NCBI RefSeq assembly: GCF_013283835.1 | Contig: NZ_CP054052.1 | Location: forward strand, 372,001-436,000 | Direction of reading: 5' to 3' | Source of the DNA: Poseidonibacter lekithochrous | Lineage (GTDB): Bacteria > Campylobacterota > Campylobacteria > Campylobacterales > Arcobacteraceae | Length of the DNA stretch: 64,000 nt | Shown here: in pieces, positions 45,781 to 55,939 of the stretch | Numbering within the stretch: position 1 is the first letter of the stretch | How the letters are laid out: each line of letters starts with the position of its first letter | Notes under the pieces: model-generated | The model's input: the letters and a program-made list of their open reading frames with translations, nothing else | Database searches by the model: none | Told to the model about the DNA's origin: nothing | Position numbers and translations under genes: made by a program

Positions 45781-46338
45781 ATGAAAAGAAATTACTGGCC
45801 TCTATTATTTATAGGTATATTCTCATTTACATTTGGAATGATTGTATGGACTATTGTAAGCACGTCAAAGGCTTCACTAGATGAAGATAGAAGTTTTTTA
45901 AAGAAGTATCAAGAAGTTGATAAACATTATAATGAAATTATGTTATCTAATAAAGAATTTAATAAAAACTATGATTTAGTTCTATATTTAAACTCTACTA
46001 AATTTGGTTTAACAACACAAGATATAAAATATTCTCAAAGAGTATTAGAAAAGAAATCAAAACACAAAAATGTTTTAAATATTGGTGACAATAATTTAAA
46101 AGTATACGTTATAGATAAAAAAACACAAGAAAAGAAAACAATAAAAATATCACTTAAGATTACAAAAAGTAATTCAAATGAAAGTGATTTAATATTAACA
46201 AATAATAATTTTAAAAATACAAATAAAGAATATACAACTGTATTAAAAATCAATGAAGAAAATAACTGGAATATTACAGGTAGCTTTGAAATTGACGGTA
46301 ATATGGGATATATTTATATAAAAACAAATGCTTCTTAA
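45781..46338 (+). CDS. FixH-family membrane protein
   Basis: This 185-residue protein starts with a membrane helix (YWPLLFIGIFSFTFGMIVWT) followed by the conserved-type stretch VDKHYNEIMLSNKEFNKNYD and a periplasmic beta-rich domain. This matches FixH-like proteins linked to cbb3 oxidase or copper delivery. It closes the oxidase gene group. Its end overlaps the start of the nuclease gene by 11 bases. Confidence 0.75.
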   Translation: MKRNYWPLLFIGIFSFTFGMIVWTIVSTSKASLDEDRSFLKKYQEVDKHYNEIMLSNKEFNKNYDLVLYLNSTKFGLTTQDIKYSQRVLEKKSKHKNVLNIGDNNLKVYVIDKKTQEKKTIKISLKITKSNSNESDLILTNNNFKNTNKEYTTVLKINEENNWNITGSFEIDGNMGYIYIKTNAS

Positions 46339-48697
46339 ACAAAAACTTTTTGTCTTTCCCACATCTAGATCTATAAGATCTTTTATTAATGAGCAAAAGA
46401 GTAAATCAACTCTTTTGCCATTTACACTTACAATTGATGAGCTTTTTAAAAAGTCTATTATTTTAGAAAATAAAAAATATATTGACGAAGAAGAAAGATT
46501 TCTCTTCCTTAAAGAATCAATTAAAAGTATAGATGTATCAAAATTAGGTATATCTGATAACTTTACTAAGTTTCTAAAACAAAATGAATATATTTATAGG
46601 TTTTTCCTAGAGCTTGCAAGTGAGAAAGTAGATATAAATGATATTAAAATTGCTGATACATATGATTATTATTATGAACATTTAGAAATATTATCATCAA
46701 TTAAAGATAATTATATTAAAAAATTAAATGAAAATAATTGTGTAGATAGATTAAATATTCATGAACATTTTAAAATTAATGAAAAGTTTTTAAATAAATT
46801 TTCTTCAATTGATTTGGTATTTGAAGGATATTTTACTAAAGTAGAATTTGACATTATACATGCTATATCTAACGTAATTGATTTAAATATTGAATTTCAT
46901 TCAAATGAATATAATCAAAAATCAATTGATGTATTTAGAGATTTATTTGATGAGGATTTTGAACTTAATAAAAAATATAAAATATCATTAAAGAGTAAAA
47001 AAATTCTAGAGGTCTCAGAAATAATAAATAAGGTTAATTCTTTAGAAATAAAGGGATTTACTTCAAGAATAAACCAAATTGCCTATATAAAATCTTCAAT
47101 TACTAAATGTGTACAAGATGGAATTGATCCCTCTACTATAGCACTTATATTACCTGATGAGAGTTTTGCTTCACAATTGCAGTTATTTGACAATGAGAAG
47201 TACTTTAACTACGCTATGGGTAAAGATATTAAAAATTATAGATTGTATGAAGTTGCATATAGTATTCACAGCTATTTAAATGAACATGAAATAAAAAATG
47301 AAAAGAATTTAGAATATTTAAAAATAGACAAAATATTCATAGAAAAGAATATAAAAGTTAAATGGAATAAGATTTGTACAAAAGAGATTTTTACTTTTGT
47401 ATGTGATTTTGTTCGTTCTTGTGAAAATAATGCTGAGATATTAGAAAAATATGATGAAATAATATATAAACTAAATATATTACTTTTCTCAAGTAATAAT
47501 GAGATACTTTTAAAGGATATATATAAAATTTTCTTACTAAGAATTTCAGAAATCAAACTTGATGATGTTAATGCAGGGAAAGTAACTGTTTTAGGTTTAT
47601 TAGAAACAAGAGCTGTAAATTTTGAAACTATAATTATTTGTGATTTTAATGAAAATTTTATTCCAAAAAAATCTATTAAAGATAAATTTTTATCAACAAA
47701 AATTAAACAGATGACTAAATTACCTACTTCTTTTGATAGGGAGTTATTACAAAAATACTATTATAAAAGATTAATTGAGTCATCAAAAAATATATTTATT
47801 TCTTATGTTAATTCAGCTTCTAATCAAATATCTAGATTTGCAAATGAGTTATTTCCTAAAAGTATAGATGAAAAAATATATGATAATTATTATAGACATA
47901 TTTTATATAACAATCATAATATCTCACATTTTGATGAAAATATTATACAAAGAGTTGATTTAACAAAAATCACTTGGTCAGCTAGTTCACTAAAAATATT
48001 CTTACAATGTAAAAGAAAATTCTATTTACAATATATATTAAAACTAAAAGAGCACACAATATCATTAAAACCTAAAGCCTTTGAATTAGGTGATATTGTA
48101 CATTCTATTCTTGAAGATTATTATAAAATTGATGAGAATTCGGATGATTTAACTTATGAGCGAATTGAAAGATTATTTACAAAATATACGACATCTAATC
48201 CATTTTTATTATTAGATTTAGAAATATGGAAAAAGAAGTTATATGAATTCTATTTATATGATTTAAAAAGACTTGAGAATAGAAAAATTATAGGACTAGA
48301 GAGGTCTTTTGATATAGAATTTGAAGGTTTTAAATTAAAAGGTATAATCGATAGAGTTGATCAACAAGATGACACTTATGAAGTCTTAGATTATAAGACT
48401 TCAAGTGCATTAAAAGTTGACACATTAAAAAATTATGAAAAGAGTAGTGACTTCCAGTTAGAGTTTTATTATCTAGCAATGAGTGAGATTTATAAAACAG
48501 ATAAAGTTAATGTTTATTATTACGATTTACATAATACAAAGCTTATTGAAGAAATTGCTTTAGATAAAAAATTAGAACTATTAGTTGAAGTTTTTAATAG
48601 TTTAAAAGAGATGTCAAATAAAGAAATTTCTTTTAATAAATGTGAAGACAAAGCAGTTTGTAATTTTTGTATTTATAATACTATTTGTGATAGATAA
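46328..48697 (+). CDS. addB: AddB-like PD-(D/E)XK nuclease
   Basis: This 789-residue protein looks like the AddB subunit of the AddAB double-strand-break resection complex. Near the C-terminus a RecB-type nuclease domain contains GDIVHSILEDYY, the catalytic GIIDRVD and VLDYKTSS. A [4Fe-4S]-type set of cysteines is visible: C561, C778, C781 and C787. The N-terminal region is a degenerate helicase-like domain. The partner addA is not adjacent: the next gene is prfB on the other strand. Confidence 0.85.
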   Translation: MLLKQKLFVFPTSRSIRSFINEQKSKSTLLPFTLTIDELFKKSIILENKKYIDEEERFLFLKESIKSIDVSKLGISDNFTKFLKQNEYIYRFFLELASEKVDINDIKIADTYDYYYEHLEILSSIKDNYIKKLNENNCVDRLNIHEHFKINEKFLNKFSSIDLVFEGYFTKVEFDIIHAISNVIDLNIEFHSNEYNQKSIDVFRDLFDEDFELNKKYKISLKSKKILEVSEIINKVNSLEIKGFTSRINQIAYIKSSITKCVQDGIDPSTIALILPDESFASQLQLFDNEKYFNYAMGKDIKNYRLYEVAYSIHSYLNEHEIKNEKNLEYLKIDKIFIEKNIKVKWNKICTKEIFTFVCDFVRSCENNAEILEKYDEIIYKLNILLFSSNNEILLKDIYKIFLLRISEIKLDDVNAGKVTVLGLLETRAVNFETIIICDFNENFIPKKSIKDKFLSTKIKQMTKLPTSFDRELLQKYYYKRLIESSKNIFISYVNSASNQISRFANELFPKSIDEKIYDNYYRHILYNNHNISHFDENIIQRVDLTKITWSASSLKIFLQCKRKFYLQYILKLKEHTISLKPKAFELGDIVHSILEDYYKIDENSDDLTYERIERLFTKYTTSNPFLLLDLEIWKKKLYEFYLYDLKRLENRKIIGLERSFDIEFEGFKLKGIIDRVDQQDDTYEVLDYKTSSALKVDTLKNYEKSSDFQLEFYYLAMSEIYKTDKVNVYYYDLHNTKLIEEIALDKKLELLVEVFNSLKEMSNKEISFNKCEDKAVCNFCIYNTICDR

Positions 48698-48707
48698 TAA
48701 AAAGAAT

Positions 48708-48730
48708 ATATAGAGCATTTAGCTCTATAT
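48708..48730. terminator. Hairpin between convergent addB and prfB
   Basis: ATATAGAGC (48708-48716) pairs perfectly with GCTCTATAT (48722-48730) around a 5-nt loop. It lies between the convergent genes; the T run is weak, so efficiency is uncertain. Confidence 0.5.
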
Positions 48731-48751
48731 GTGAGTAAAAATACTTATTCC

Positions 48752-49846
48752 CTAAACAGAAGTTGCAATTAAAACGTCTTCTATTACTTTTGTAATATCT
48801 CCGTCTAATATAGCTTCAACATTGGAATAACCAATATTTGATCTTGTATCTTTAACTTGTTGATATGGTTGCATAACGTAAGATCTGATTTGATGTCCCC
48901 ATCCAATTTCACTTTTTTCTACACCATTTTTTTCTGCTAGTTGTTTTTCTAATTCAAATTCATAAAGTCTAGATTTTAACATTTTTAAAGCACTTGCTTT
49001 ATTTTTATGTTGTGACCTATCATTTTGACATTGTACTACTATATTTGTTTCTATATGAGTAATTCTAATAGCTGACTCAGTTTTATTAACATGTTGTCCT
49101 CCAGCACCACTTGCTCTATATGTATCAATTCTAATATCTTTATCTTCAATAACAATATCAATATTATCATCAACTTCAGGAGATACCATTACTGAGGCAA
49201 AAGATGTATGCCTTTTTGCATTAGAATCAAAGGGTGAGATTCTAACAAGTCTATGAATACCATTTTCTGCTTTTAAATAACCATAGGCATTTTCACCTTT
49301 AATTATGAACGATACATCTTTAATACCAGCTTCTTCACCTGGTTGGTAGTCTAGTAACTCAATTTTAAAGTTTTGCCTTTCAGCCCATCTTAAATACATT
49401 CTATAAAGCATTGCTGCCCAATCTTGTGATTCTGTTCCACCAGCACCTGGATGAATAGAAACAATTGCACTTGAAGCATCATCTGGATTTGATAACATTA
49501 CTGATATTTCAGTAGATTTAATTAAATCTTCTAATTCATTAGCTTCATCATGAAGCATTTCAAAAGTATCATCATCTTTTTCTTCATTAGCTAATTCAAA
49601 AAGTTCATTTGTACCAGAAAGGGCATCGTTGGCTTTATTAAATTTACTTAGTTTTGATAATAATCTATTTTTTTCAATACCAATTTTAGTGGCATTTGCT
49701 ACATCATTCCAGAAGTCTTGATCTGCTTCAAGTGCTTCAATCTCTTTTAGTCTTGAATCAAGTTCATCTGGTTTTAAAATGTCTTTAATATTATTAAGTT
49801 TTGTATTTAGTAATTTTAATAATTCTGTATATTCATATGCATCCAC
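48752..49846 (-). CDS. prfB: Peptide chain release factor 2
   Basis: This 364-residue factor releases peptides at UGA and UAA stops. The SPF anticodon-like motif lies in [13 protein letters not shown] and the catalytic GGQ in [11 protein letters not shown]. The gene reads through in one frame, with no programmed frameshift of the E. coli type. It lies 17 nt upstream of nothing else on its strand except the cytochrome gene behind it. Confidence 0.96.
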   Translation of the reverse strand: MDAYEYTELLKLLNTKLNNIKDILKPDELDSRLKEIEALEADQDFWNDVANATKIGIEKNRLLSKLSKFNKANDALSGTNELFELANEEKDDDTFEMLHDEANELEDLIKSTEISVMLSNPDDASSAIVSIHPGAGGTESQDWAAMLYRMYLRWAERQNFKIELLDYQPGEEAGIKDVSFIIKGENAYGYLKAENGIHRLVRISPFDSNAKRHTSFASVMVSPEVDDNIDIVIEDKDIRIDTYRASGAGGQHVNKTESAIRITHIETNIVVQCQNDRSQHKNKASALKMLKSRLYEFELEKQLAEKNGVEKSEIGWGHQIRSYVMQPYQQVKDTRSNIGYSNVEAILDGDITKVIEDVLIATSV

Positions 49847-49863
49847 GTAAACAGTATCTCCAG

Positions 49864-50514
49864 TTATTTTTTATTAATAGAATCTAAGTATGCTTTAATT
49901 TTTCTTAAAGCAGTTTCTGTTGTATTAGCTGCAATTGGTCTCATTATTATATTATAACCATAACCAAATTCATGACTATTAGTATATCTTCCAATTGCAT
50001 GACTCATATCATCAATTGACATATCCCTTAATGGAGTGGCTACATTATAAGCAGATTTTTCTCCATTTACTCCATGGCATGATTGACATTTTTGAGTATA
50101 TATCTCTTTACCTTCTTTTTTCAAGGAAATAATTTCTCTTATCTTTTTCTCTTCTATTTCTTTTTTCTTTTTTTCTTCCATTCTTTTTATAATTCTATTC
50201 TCTAAATCTTTTTGATTAAAAGTTGAATTCTGGTTAGATGTATTTGAAAAATTAGAATTTGATACAGAATCTTTTAGAATATAAATGAAATTATATTTTC
50301 CATTATTTGATGTAGTGATTTTAATATCTTCAACACTATATCCTTTTTCTTTCATTTCTAATAAAGAATAAGTACTTTTACATTCTCCTCCATCAAGCTT
50401 TGTGGATTCTATTGTGGCCATTGAATTATGGTTTTCTTTGAAACACATTGTACTTTGCGCAAATATTGATGTTGTAACTAAAAGTGTAATTGTAAGTGGT
50501 TTTATAAGTTTCAT
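49864..50514 (-). CDS. Periplasmic cytochrome c-like protein
   Basis: This 216-residue protein has a signal peptide ([12 protein letters not shown]), an N-terminal domain of unknown type with two cysteines, a Lys/Glu-rich segment ([17 protein letters not shown]) likely to be helical, and a C-terminal class I cytochrome c domain with one haem site, CQSCH. The axial Met is probably in [11 protein letters not shown]. Redox partner is unknown. prfB follows 17 nt downstream. Confidence 0.8.
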   Translation of the reverse strand: MKLIKPLTITLLVTTSIFAQSTMCFKENHNSMATIESTKLDGGECKSTYSLLEMKEKGYSVEDIKITTSNNGKYNFIYILKDSVSNSNFSNTSNQNSTFNQKDLENRIIKRMEEKKKKEIEEKKIREIISLKKEGKEIYTQKCQSCHGVNGEKSAYNVATPLRDMSIDDMSHAIGRYTNSHEFGYGYNIIMRPIAANTTETALRKIKAYLDSINKK

Positions 50515-50572
50515 TTTTATCCTTCAAAATTTAAAGGATAGTTTATCATAAAGTGACTTGTTATATTTTTAA

Positions 50573-50608
50573 GATAAAAAAAAAGCTAGAAGCGAACTTC
50601 TAGCTTTT
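50573..50608 (-). terminator. Terminator of the MOMP-type porin gene
   Basis: AAAAGCTAGAAG (50581-50592) pairs perfectly with CTTCTAGCTTTT (50597-50608) around CGAA. On the minus strand the stem is followed by a long T run, so it ends transcription of the porin gene. Confidence 0.92.
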
Positions 50609-50644
50609 TATAAGTTTAGTAATTTACTAATTCAAATCAGAAGA

Positions 50645-51772
50645 TTAGAAAGAGTATTTAACTTCAACTCTACCTCTTTGACCATCAGCGTTGTCAGAAG
50701 TAGCATTTGAATCATACTCAGCATATCTTACGTATGAAGTTAAGTTTTTAGACATTTTGTAAGTAACTTGACCTAAAATTTCTTCTACATCTTTACCAGC
50801 AGCTTTACCTTGCTCACCAGCAGCATAAGCAGCTCTTAAAGAAACTTTATCAGTTAATGCAACAGATGCATCTAAAGCAAATAATTCTAAGTCAGCTCTA
50901 TTAGATGAACCTAAGTTCCATAATAAGAATTCAGAAGCTGATTCTAACCCATCAGAGTTAGCCTGGCTATCAATTGCACCTGAACCATTATCACCAGTTT
51001 GTGCATATGTTAATTTAGCAGAAACAATTCCAGCTTTACCAGATACGTAAGCTTTTAATGTACTTCTATCATCTAATGAAGCTGCAGCTACACCAGTTTT
51101 TGAATCTAACTCAGATTCAGTATATTCAATACCGGCTTTAATCATTTCAATTGATGCATCAGCTTTGATACCAAAAGTATCAACAGTATCTTCAACAGTT
51201 GCGTATTGACCTAATAATGATACAGGACCAACGTTACCCATAGCAATTACAGAGTAAACTGCTTGTGAACCATTGTAAGAGATAGCAGATAAATCAACAT
51301 TGTGGTTAGCAAATGCAGCAGCACCAACAGTTGCAGCACCTAAGTTGTATAATGCAACCATACCGTCACCTTGAGCACCATCAGTTAATCTTCCAGGGAT
51401 ATTTTGTTGACCAGCATTAACAGTTAATGCTCCATCAGCATAAGAGAAGTAGTAATCTTCAATTTCTACGTCACCTTTACCAGATGGTGAGTTGTCTTTA
51501 TGATTACCAGCATTATCAATTTTGAATACTGCAGTAACTTTATCATTAACAGGTACTTTAACACCAATTTCAACTTCTACGTCAGAGTTAGTTTCGTTAT
51601 TTGTACTTGCTCCAGTAGTTTCACCATCAACGTTTTTTTCTTGGAATCTGAATCTGAATTGACCAGAAACATCAACACCTTTGATTGCTTCTTCTAAAGA
51701 TGCTGCATTAACGTTTGTTAATCCTGCTACTGCTACTGCTGTTACTAAACTTAATTTTGCGATTTTTTTCAT
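50645..51772 (-). CDS. MOMP-type major outer-membrane porin
   Basis: This 375-residue porin starts at ATG 51772 (MKKIAKLSLVTAVAVAGLTN, signal peptide cleaved after NVNA). The mature N-terminus ASLEEAIKGVDVSGQFRFRF strongly resembles the Campylobacter major outer-membrane protein. The C-terminus ends in an aromatic residue (VEVKYSF). An upstream in-frame ATG (51826) is rejected because it would mask the signal peptide, and AGGAGAAC precedes 51772. It is probably the general porin. Confidence 0.92.
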   Translation of the reverse strand: MKKIAKLSLVTAVAVAGLTNVNAASLEEAIKGVDVSGQFRFRFQEKNVDGETTGASTNNETNSDVEVEIGVKVPVNDKVTAVFKIDNAGNHKDNSPSGKGDVEIEDYYFSYADGALTVNAGQQNIPGRLTDGAQGDGMVALYNLGAATVGAAAFANHNVDLSAISYNGSQAVYSVIAMGNVGPVSLLGQYATVEDTVDTFGIKADASIEMIKAGIEYTESELDSKTGVAAASLDDRSTLKAYVSGKAGIVSAKLTYAQTGDNGSGAIDSQANSDGLESASEFLLWNLGSSNRADLELFALDASVALTDKVSLRAAYAAGEQGKAAGKDVEEILGQVTYKMSKNLTSYVRYAEYDSNATSDNADGQRGRVEVKYSF

Positions 51773-51785
51773 TTGTTCTCCTAAA

Positions 51786-51795
51786 ATTTCGAAAT
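51786..51795 (-). promoter_or_regulatory. Palindrome before the MOMP-type porin ribosome-binding site
   Basis: ATTTCGAAAT, the same perfect palindrome found before the phenol-island porin, lies just upstream of AGGAGAAC. The 15-mer AAAATTTCGAAATCT occurs here in inverted orientation relative to the other site. Confidence 0.4.
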
Positions 51796-51985
51796 CTATA
51801 TTCAGTTTATCGGAGCGCGCGAACAATTCAAATTTTGTTTTTGAACCTTTTCCGATATACCGTTAGAGCCATTCTACATCACTAAATTTTAAAGTTTTCT
51901 TAAAAATAGGGCAATTGTGGTTAATTAATTGTTAATTTAAGGTAGATTTTAATTAACAAGCCATTAATGCTTTGTTATTGCTATG

Positions 51986-52309
51986 TTAATTTGAGAGTGT
52001 TACAATACAGTCTTTTAGGATATCAGGCTTAGATATTTTAATACTTAATTTATTTATTTTATACAATTTGTATAGTTTTTTCTCAATATATAAAATTGCA
52101 TCTTCTAAAAGTTCAAATTTTTTGTTTTTCATGATAGATTTTACTAGTTCTGATACTTCAGAGTAATCAATAAAGTAGTTTTTTGTATATTGGTAGTTAA
52201 AAGAGATATTAATAATAACTCTTTGTTTTTTAATTCTTTCAAAATCTAATATTCCTATTATGCATTTGAAAGTTAAATCATTTATTTCTATTGTTAGTTT
52301 TTTTTTCAT
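51986..52309 (-). CDS. folB: FolB-like dihydroneopterin aldolase
   Basis: This 107-residue protein has the FolB-like opening TFKCIIGILDFERIKKQRVI and EDAILYIEKKLYKLY in the second half. It would act in folate synthesis. It is slightly short and divergent from E. coli FolB, so a related tunnelling-fold enzyme cannot be excluded. plsY lies 37 nt upstream on the same strand. Confidence 0.8.
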   Translation of the reverse strand: MKKKLTIEINDLTFKCIIGILDFERIKKQRVIINISFNYQYTKNYFIDYSEVSELVKSIMKNKKFELLEDAILYIEKKLYKLYKINKLSIKISKPDILKDCIVTLSN

Positions 52310-52346
52310 ATAAAAAAATTATTTGAGAAGAAGAGTTATCTATATA

Positions 52347-52970
52347 TTAGATAACTCTTTTCTCTTCTCCTTTTATAACTCTAATAATATTTGGAATATG
52401 TTTATAGAATATAATAAAAGCAATAATATATAATGGTGCATTAGATCCAATGTTTAATCCATCATACATTAATACTGCACTTACAACTACAGCTGTTAAT
52501 CCAAGTAGAGACGAAACTGAAGAGATTTTAAGTACTTTAGCACATATAATCCACACAGCAGCACCTATAAGTGTAGGAATTGGAACTATTGCAATATAAA
52601 CACCTAGTCCAGTAGCAACACCTTTACCACCTTCAAGTCCTAAGTAGATTGAATAACAATGACCTAGTACAGCAAGTACAGCTATTGCCCATAATGTTGA
52701 TTCACTCATTCCCATGCTCATTGCAAATAGTATTACTAATGTACCTTTTAGTGCATCAAGAATAACAGTTGCAGCTCCAAGTTTTTTCGCTAATGATGGA
52801 TTTGTTTCTTTTACAACTCTTAAAACATTTGTTGCACCAATTGATTTACTTCCTGCACTTTTAATATCAACACCTGCAAAAGTTTTTGCTAATAAAAGTC
52901 CAAATGGTATTGAACCAATTAGGTATGCTGCAATGTAAAATAGTATATTTGGGTTTGTAAAAAAATCCAT
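52347..52970 (-). CDS. plsY: Glycerol-3-phosphate acyltransferase PlsY
   Basis: This 207-residue integral membrane acyltransferase has about five membrane segments. The conserved loops are YLIGSIPFGLLLAKTF, SIGATNVLRV and HCYSIYLGLEGGKGVATGLG. It makes lysophosphatidate from acyl-phosphate. It is divergent from nadA. Confidence 0.95.
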   Translation of the reverse strand: MDFFTNPNILFYIAAYLIGSIPFGLLLAKTFAGVDIKSAGSKSIGATNVLRVVKETNPSLAKKLGAATVILDALKGTLVILFAMSMGMSESTLWAIAVLAVLGHCYSIYLGLEGGKGVATGLGVYIAIVPIPTLIGAAVWIICAKVLKISSVSSLLGLTAVVVSAVLMYDGLNIGSNAPLYIIAFIIFYKHIPNIIRVIKGEEKRVI

Positions 52971-53080
52971 TAATTCCCTTTGTTTATTGTTATATAGACG
53001 ATAGTCAGTTTTTAGTTAAATGGATTATAACAAAAATTTAGTTATATTATCATTTAAAAATGTTTTGTTGAAGGTTTATT

Positions 53081-54070
53081 TTGAATTTAAAAGAAGAGAT
53101 AATAAGACTAAAAGAAGAGTTAGACGTTACGTTAGTAGCGCATTTTTATCAAAGAGATGAAGTATTTGAATTAGCTGATATTACAGGTGATTCTCTTGAA
53201 TTAGCAAAAAGAGCTAAGGCTACGGATTCTGAATTTATTGTATTTTGTGGAGTTGGTTTTATGGGAGAGAGTGTTAAAGTACTTTCACCCCAAAAAAGAG
53301 TTCTTATGCCAAAAATTGCATGTTGTGCAATGGCTAGGATGATTGATGAAGGTTATTATGAAGAGAACCTAAAATTAATCAATGATGCTGGAATTGCAAA
53401 TGAAGATATTCTTCCAATTACATACATTAATTCAAGTGCTAGAGTAAAAGCTAGAGTTGGAGAAATGGGTGGAATGGTATGTACATCATCTAATGCATAC
53501 AAAATCATTGAAAAAGGCTTAAAGTCTGGGAAAAAGATATTCTTTGTTCCGGATAGATGTTTAGGTCAGAATTTTGCTAAATCTCTTAATTTAAAATCTG
53601 CAATTGTAGGTGATGGAACTGACTTAAAAGAAGCAGATATTATTTGTTATAACGGTTTTTGTTCTGTTCATCAACTATTTACAGTTGAAGATATAGAATT
53701 TTATAGAGAGAAATACGAAGATATTTTAATTGCTGTTCATCCAGAGTGTGATCCAGCTATTTGTGATAAAGCAGATTTTGTTGGATCTACTTCTCAATTA
53801 ATTGAATTTATAAAAGAATTACCAGAGGATCAAAAAGTTGCTGTTGGTACTGAGTTTAATATGGTAAATAGATTAAGAACAAAGAATACTTATATTTTAT
53901 CTTCAACAAAACCAGAATGTCCAACAATGAATGAAACGACATTAGAAGATGTATACAATACATTAAAATCAATAAAAGATGATAAGATCATAAAAGAAAC
54001 AGAGATTTTTATTGACGAAGATACCGCTAAATATGCTAAATTAGCCCTAGAAAGGATGTTTGAAGTATGA
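53081..54070 (+). CDS. nadA: Quinolinate synthase
   Basis: This 329-residue [4Fe-4S] enzyme condenses iminoaspartate with dihydroxyacetone phosphate. Conserved parts include AHFYQRDEVFELADITGDSL, CGVGFMGESVKVLSP, HPECDPAICDKAD and a late CPTMNET. The start is TTG at 53081 with AAGG upstream; no suitable ATG lies near. It overlaps nadC by four bases (ATGA). Confidence 0.95.
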   Translation: MNLKEEIIRLKEELDVTLVAHFYQRDEVFELADITGDSLELAKRAKATDSEFIVFCGVGFMGESVKVLSPQKRVLMPKIACCAMARMIDEGYYEENLKLINDAGIANEDILPITYINSSARVKARVGEMGGMVCTSSNAYKIIEKGLKSGKKIFFVPDRCLGQNFAKSLNLKSAIVGDGTDLKEADIICYNGFCSVHQLFTVEDIEFYREKYEDILIAVHPECDPAICDKADFVGSTSQLIEFIKELPEDQKVAVGTEFNMVNRLRTKNTYILSSTKPECPTMNETTLEDVYNTLKSIKDDKIIKETEIFIDEDTAKYAKLALERMFEV

Positions 54071-54888
54071 TTAATATTAAGAAATTCGTAAAGAATGCAA
54101 TTATTGAGGATAATGGTAGAGGGGATTTATTTTTTGATGTAGCCCCTAAAGGTAGATTTACTGCACGTGCAATCTCAAAATCAGATGGTATTGTTGCTGG
54201 AATTCAATATGCAAAAGTATTAGCTAGAACTGAAAAGTTTGATTGTAAATTCCTTAAAAGAGATGGAGATCCTATTAAAGCTGGTGAAGTTATTGCTGAA
54301 CTTGAAGGTAAGGCTTCAATTTTATTATCAAGTGAGCGAACATTCTTAAACCTTTTACAACATGCATCTGGCATTGCTACTATGGCAAATGAATATGCAA
54401 AACTAATGGAAGGTACAGGTGTTGTTTTATTAGATACAAGAAAAACAAGACCACAATTAAGAGATTTTGAAAAATATGCTTCAAGAGTAGGTGGAGCAAT
54501 TAACCATAGACTTGGTCTTGATGATTGTTTAATGCTTAAAGATACTCACTTAAGAACTATCAAAAACTTAAAAGAATTTATTAAAAAAGCAAGAAAAAGA
54601 ATCTCTTGGGTTACAAAAATCGAAATTGAATGTGAAACTTTCTCTCAAGTAGAAGAAGCTATGGAAGCTGGTGCTGATATTATTATGTGTGATAATATGA
54701 CACCGGAACAAATAAAAGATGTTGTTAAATTCAGAGATGAGAATTTCTCTCATATTTTATTAGAAGCTAGTGGAAATATTAACCTAGATACAATTAGATC
54801 TTATGCTGATTCTGGTGTTGATGCAATTAGTAGTGGTAGTATAATACATCAAGCAACTTGGCTTGATTTCTCAATGAAGTTCGACTAG
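54067..54888 (+). CDS. nadC: Nicotinate-nucleotide pyrophosphorylase (carboxylating)
   Basis: This 273-residue enzyme converts quinolinate to nicotinate mononucleotide. Conserved parts are ERTFLNLLQHASGIAT, DTRKTRPQLRDFEKYA, GGAINHRLGLDDCLMLKD and ADIIMCDNM. It is translationally coupled to nadA, its pathway predecessor. Confidence 0.96.
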   Translation: MINIKKFVKNAIIEDNGRGDLFFDVAPKGRFTARAISKSDGIVAGIQYAKVLARTEKFDCKFLKRDGDPIKAGEVIAELEGKASILLSSERTFLNLLQHASGIATMANEYAKLMEGTGVVLLDTRKTRPQLRDFEKYASRVGGAINHRLGLDDCLMLKDTHLRTIKNLKEFIKKARKRISWVTKIEIECETFSQVEEAMEAGADIIMCDNMTPEQIKDVVKFRDENFSHILLEASGNINLDTIRSYADSGVDAISSGSIIHQATWLDFSMKFD

Positions 54889-54952
54889 ATTTGTTAACCA
54901 TTGGTTATTATAAATTTAATAGAATAAATAGTCAAAAAATAAAGGATAGATC

Positions 54953-55939
54953 TTGAAAAAAGATTTTATAGTTAGTAATAAAATAGATATGTCAGCATAT
55001 ACAAAGGCCTTAGAGCTTATTGAAAAAAGTAGATATATTCTAATAATTACTCATGTAAATCCAGATCCAGATACTATCTCTTCAGCTTTAGCTTTATCAA
55101 ATCTGTTTTTTGAGAATAAAATTAAACATAAAGTCTATAATATAAGTTCTGACTTACCTCAAAACTTAGACTTTATAGAAAGATTTGACAAGATAACAGA
55201 TCAATTACCAAAGTTTTTTGATTTAGCAATTTCAGTTGATTGTGGTACATATAAAAGATTAGGTTTTACACTTGATCCCTCAATTCCCTTAATCAACTTT
55301 GATCATCATAAATCAAATAATGACTTTGGAGATATAAATATAGTAGATCCAATGAAAAGTTCAACAGCAGAAATAGTATATGACTTTTTTAAACACAATG
55401 GTTTATATATTACTAAAAATTCTGCAACAGCATTATATGTTGGTATTTATGATGATTCATTAGCATTTTCATTGGGAAGATGTGATGAATTAACATTTGA
55501 TAAAGTTAACTTTTTAGTTCAATGTGGAGCAAGTCCTTCTGGAATTGCTAATAAATTACTAAGAAGAGACTCATTAGCTAAATATAGAATTATACCTAAG
55601 GTATTAGATAGTTTAGAATTATTTAAAGAAGGTGATATTGCCAGTATTTATGCTCAAACTGCATGGTTTGAACAAACTGGTGCACACAATAGAGATTGTG
55701 AAGATGCCTTAGATATGATTATGAGTATGGCAATAGTGAAAGTTGCATTTTTTGTACGAATTGTTTCTGGAATATCAAGAGTTTCTATTAGATCAAAGGG
55801 TGAAGTTGATGTGTCAAAAATCGCTGCTGTTTTTAATGGTGGTGGACATTTTAACTCTGCTGGATGTACAATTGATACAAAAGATATTGAAGAAGCCAAA
55901 CAATTAATATTAAAGGAAATTTTTGAGTTTTACAAGTAG
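54953..55939 (+). CDS. DHH-family phosphoesterase, NrnA-like
   Basis: This 328-residue protein has the DHH motifs HVNPDPDTISSALAL near residue 35-49 and NFDHHKSN, and a C-terminal DHHA1 domain with GGGHFNSAGC. Relatives degrade nanoRNAs or hydrolyse cyclic dinucleotide products and pAp. The start is TTG at 54953 with AAAGGA upstream. Confidence 0.88.
   Translation: MKKDFIVSNKIDMSAYTKALELIEKSRYILIITHVNPDPDTISSALALSNLFFENKIKHKVYNISSDLPQNLDFIERFDKITDQLPKFFDLAISVDCGTYKRLGFTLDPSIPLINFDHHKSNNDFGDINIVDPMKSSTAEIVYDFFKHNGLYITKNSATALYVGIYDDSLAFSLGRCDELTFDKVNFLVQCGASPSGIANKLLRRDSLAKYRIIPKVLDSLELFKEGDIASIYAQTAWFEQTGAHNRDCEDALDMIMSMAIVKVAFFVRIVSGISRVSIRSKGEVDVSKIAAVFNGGGHFNSAGCTIDTKDIEEAKQLILKEIFEFYK

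Noticed and set aside
48752-49846. Programmed frameshift in prfB
   Set aside because: The gene reads as one frame from a normal start, with no internal UGA near codon 25.
51786-51795. Insertion-sequence ends suggested by the inverted 15-mer shared with 14862-14876
   Set aside because: No transposase or target duplication is present; both copies sit at the same place relative to porin start codons.
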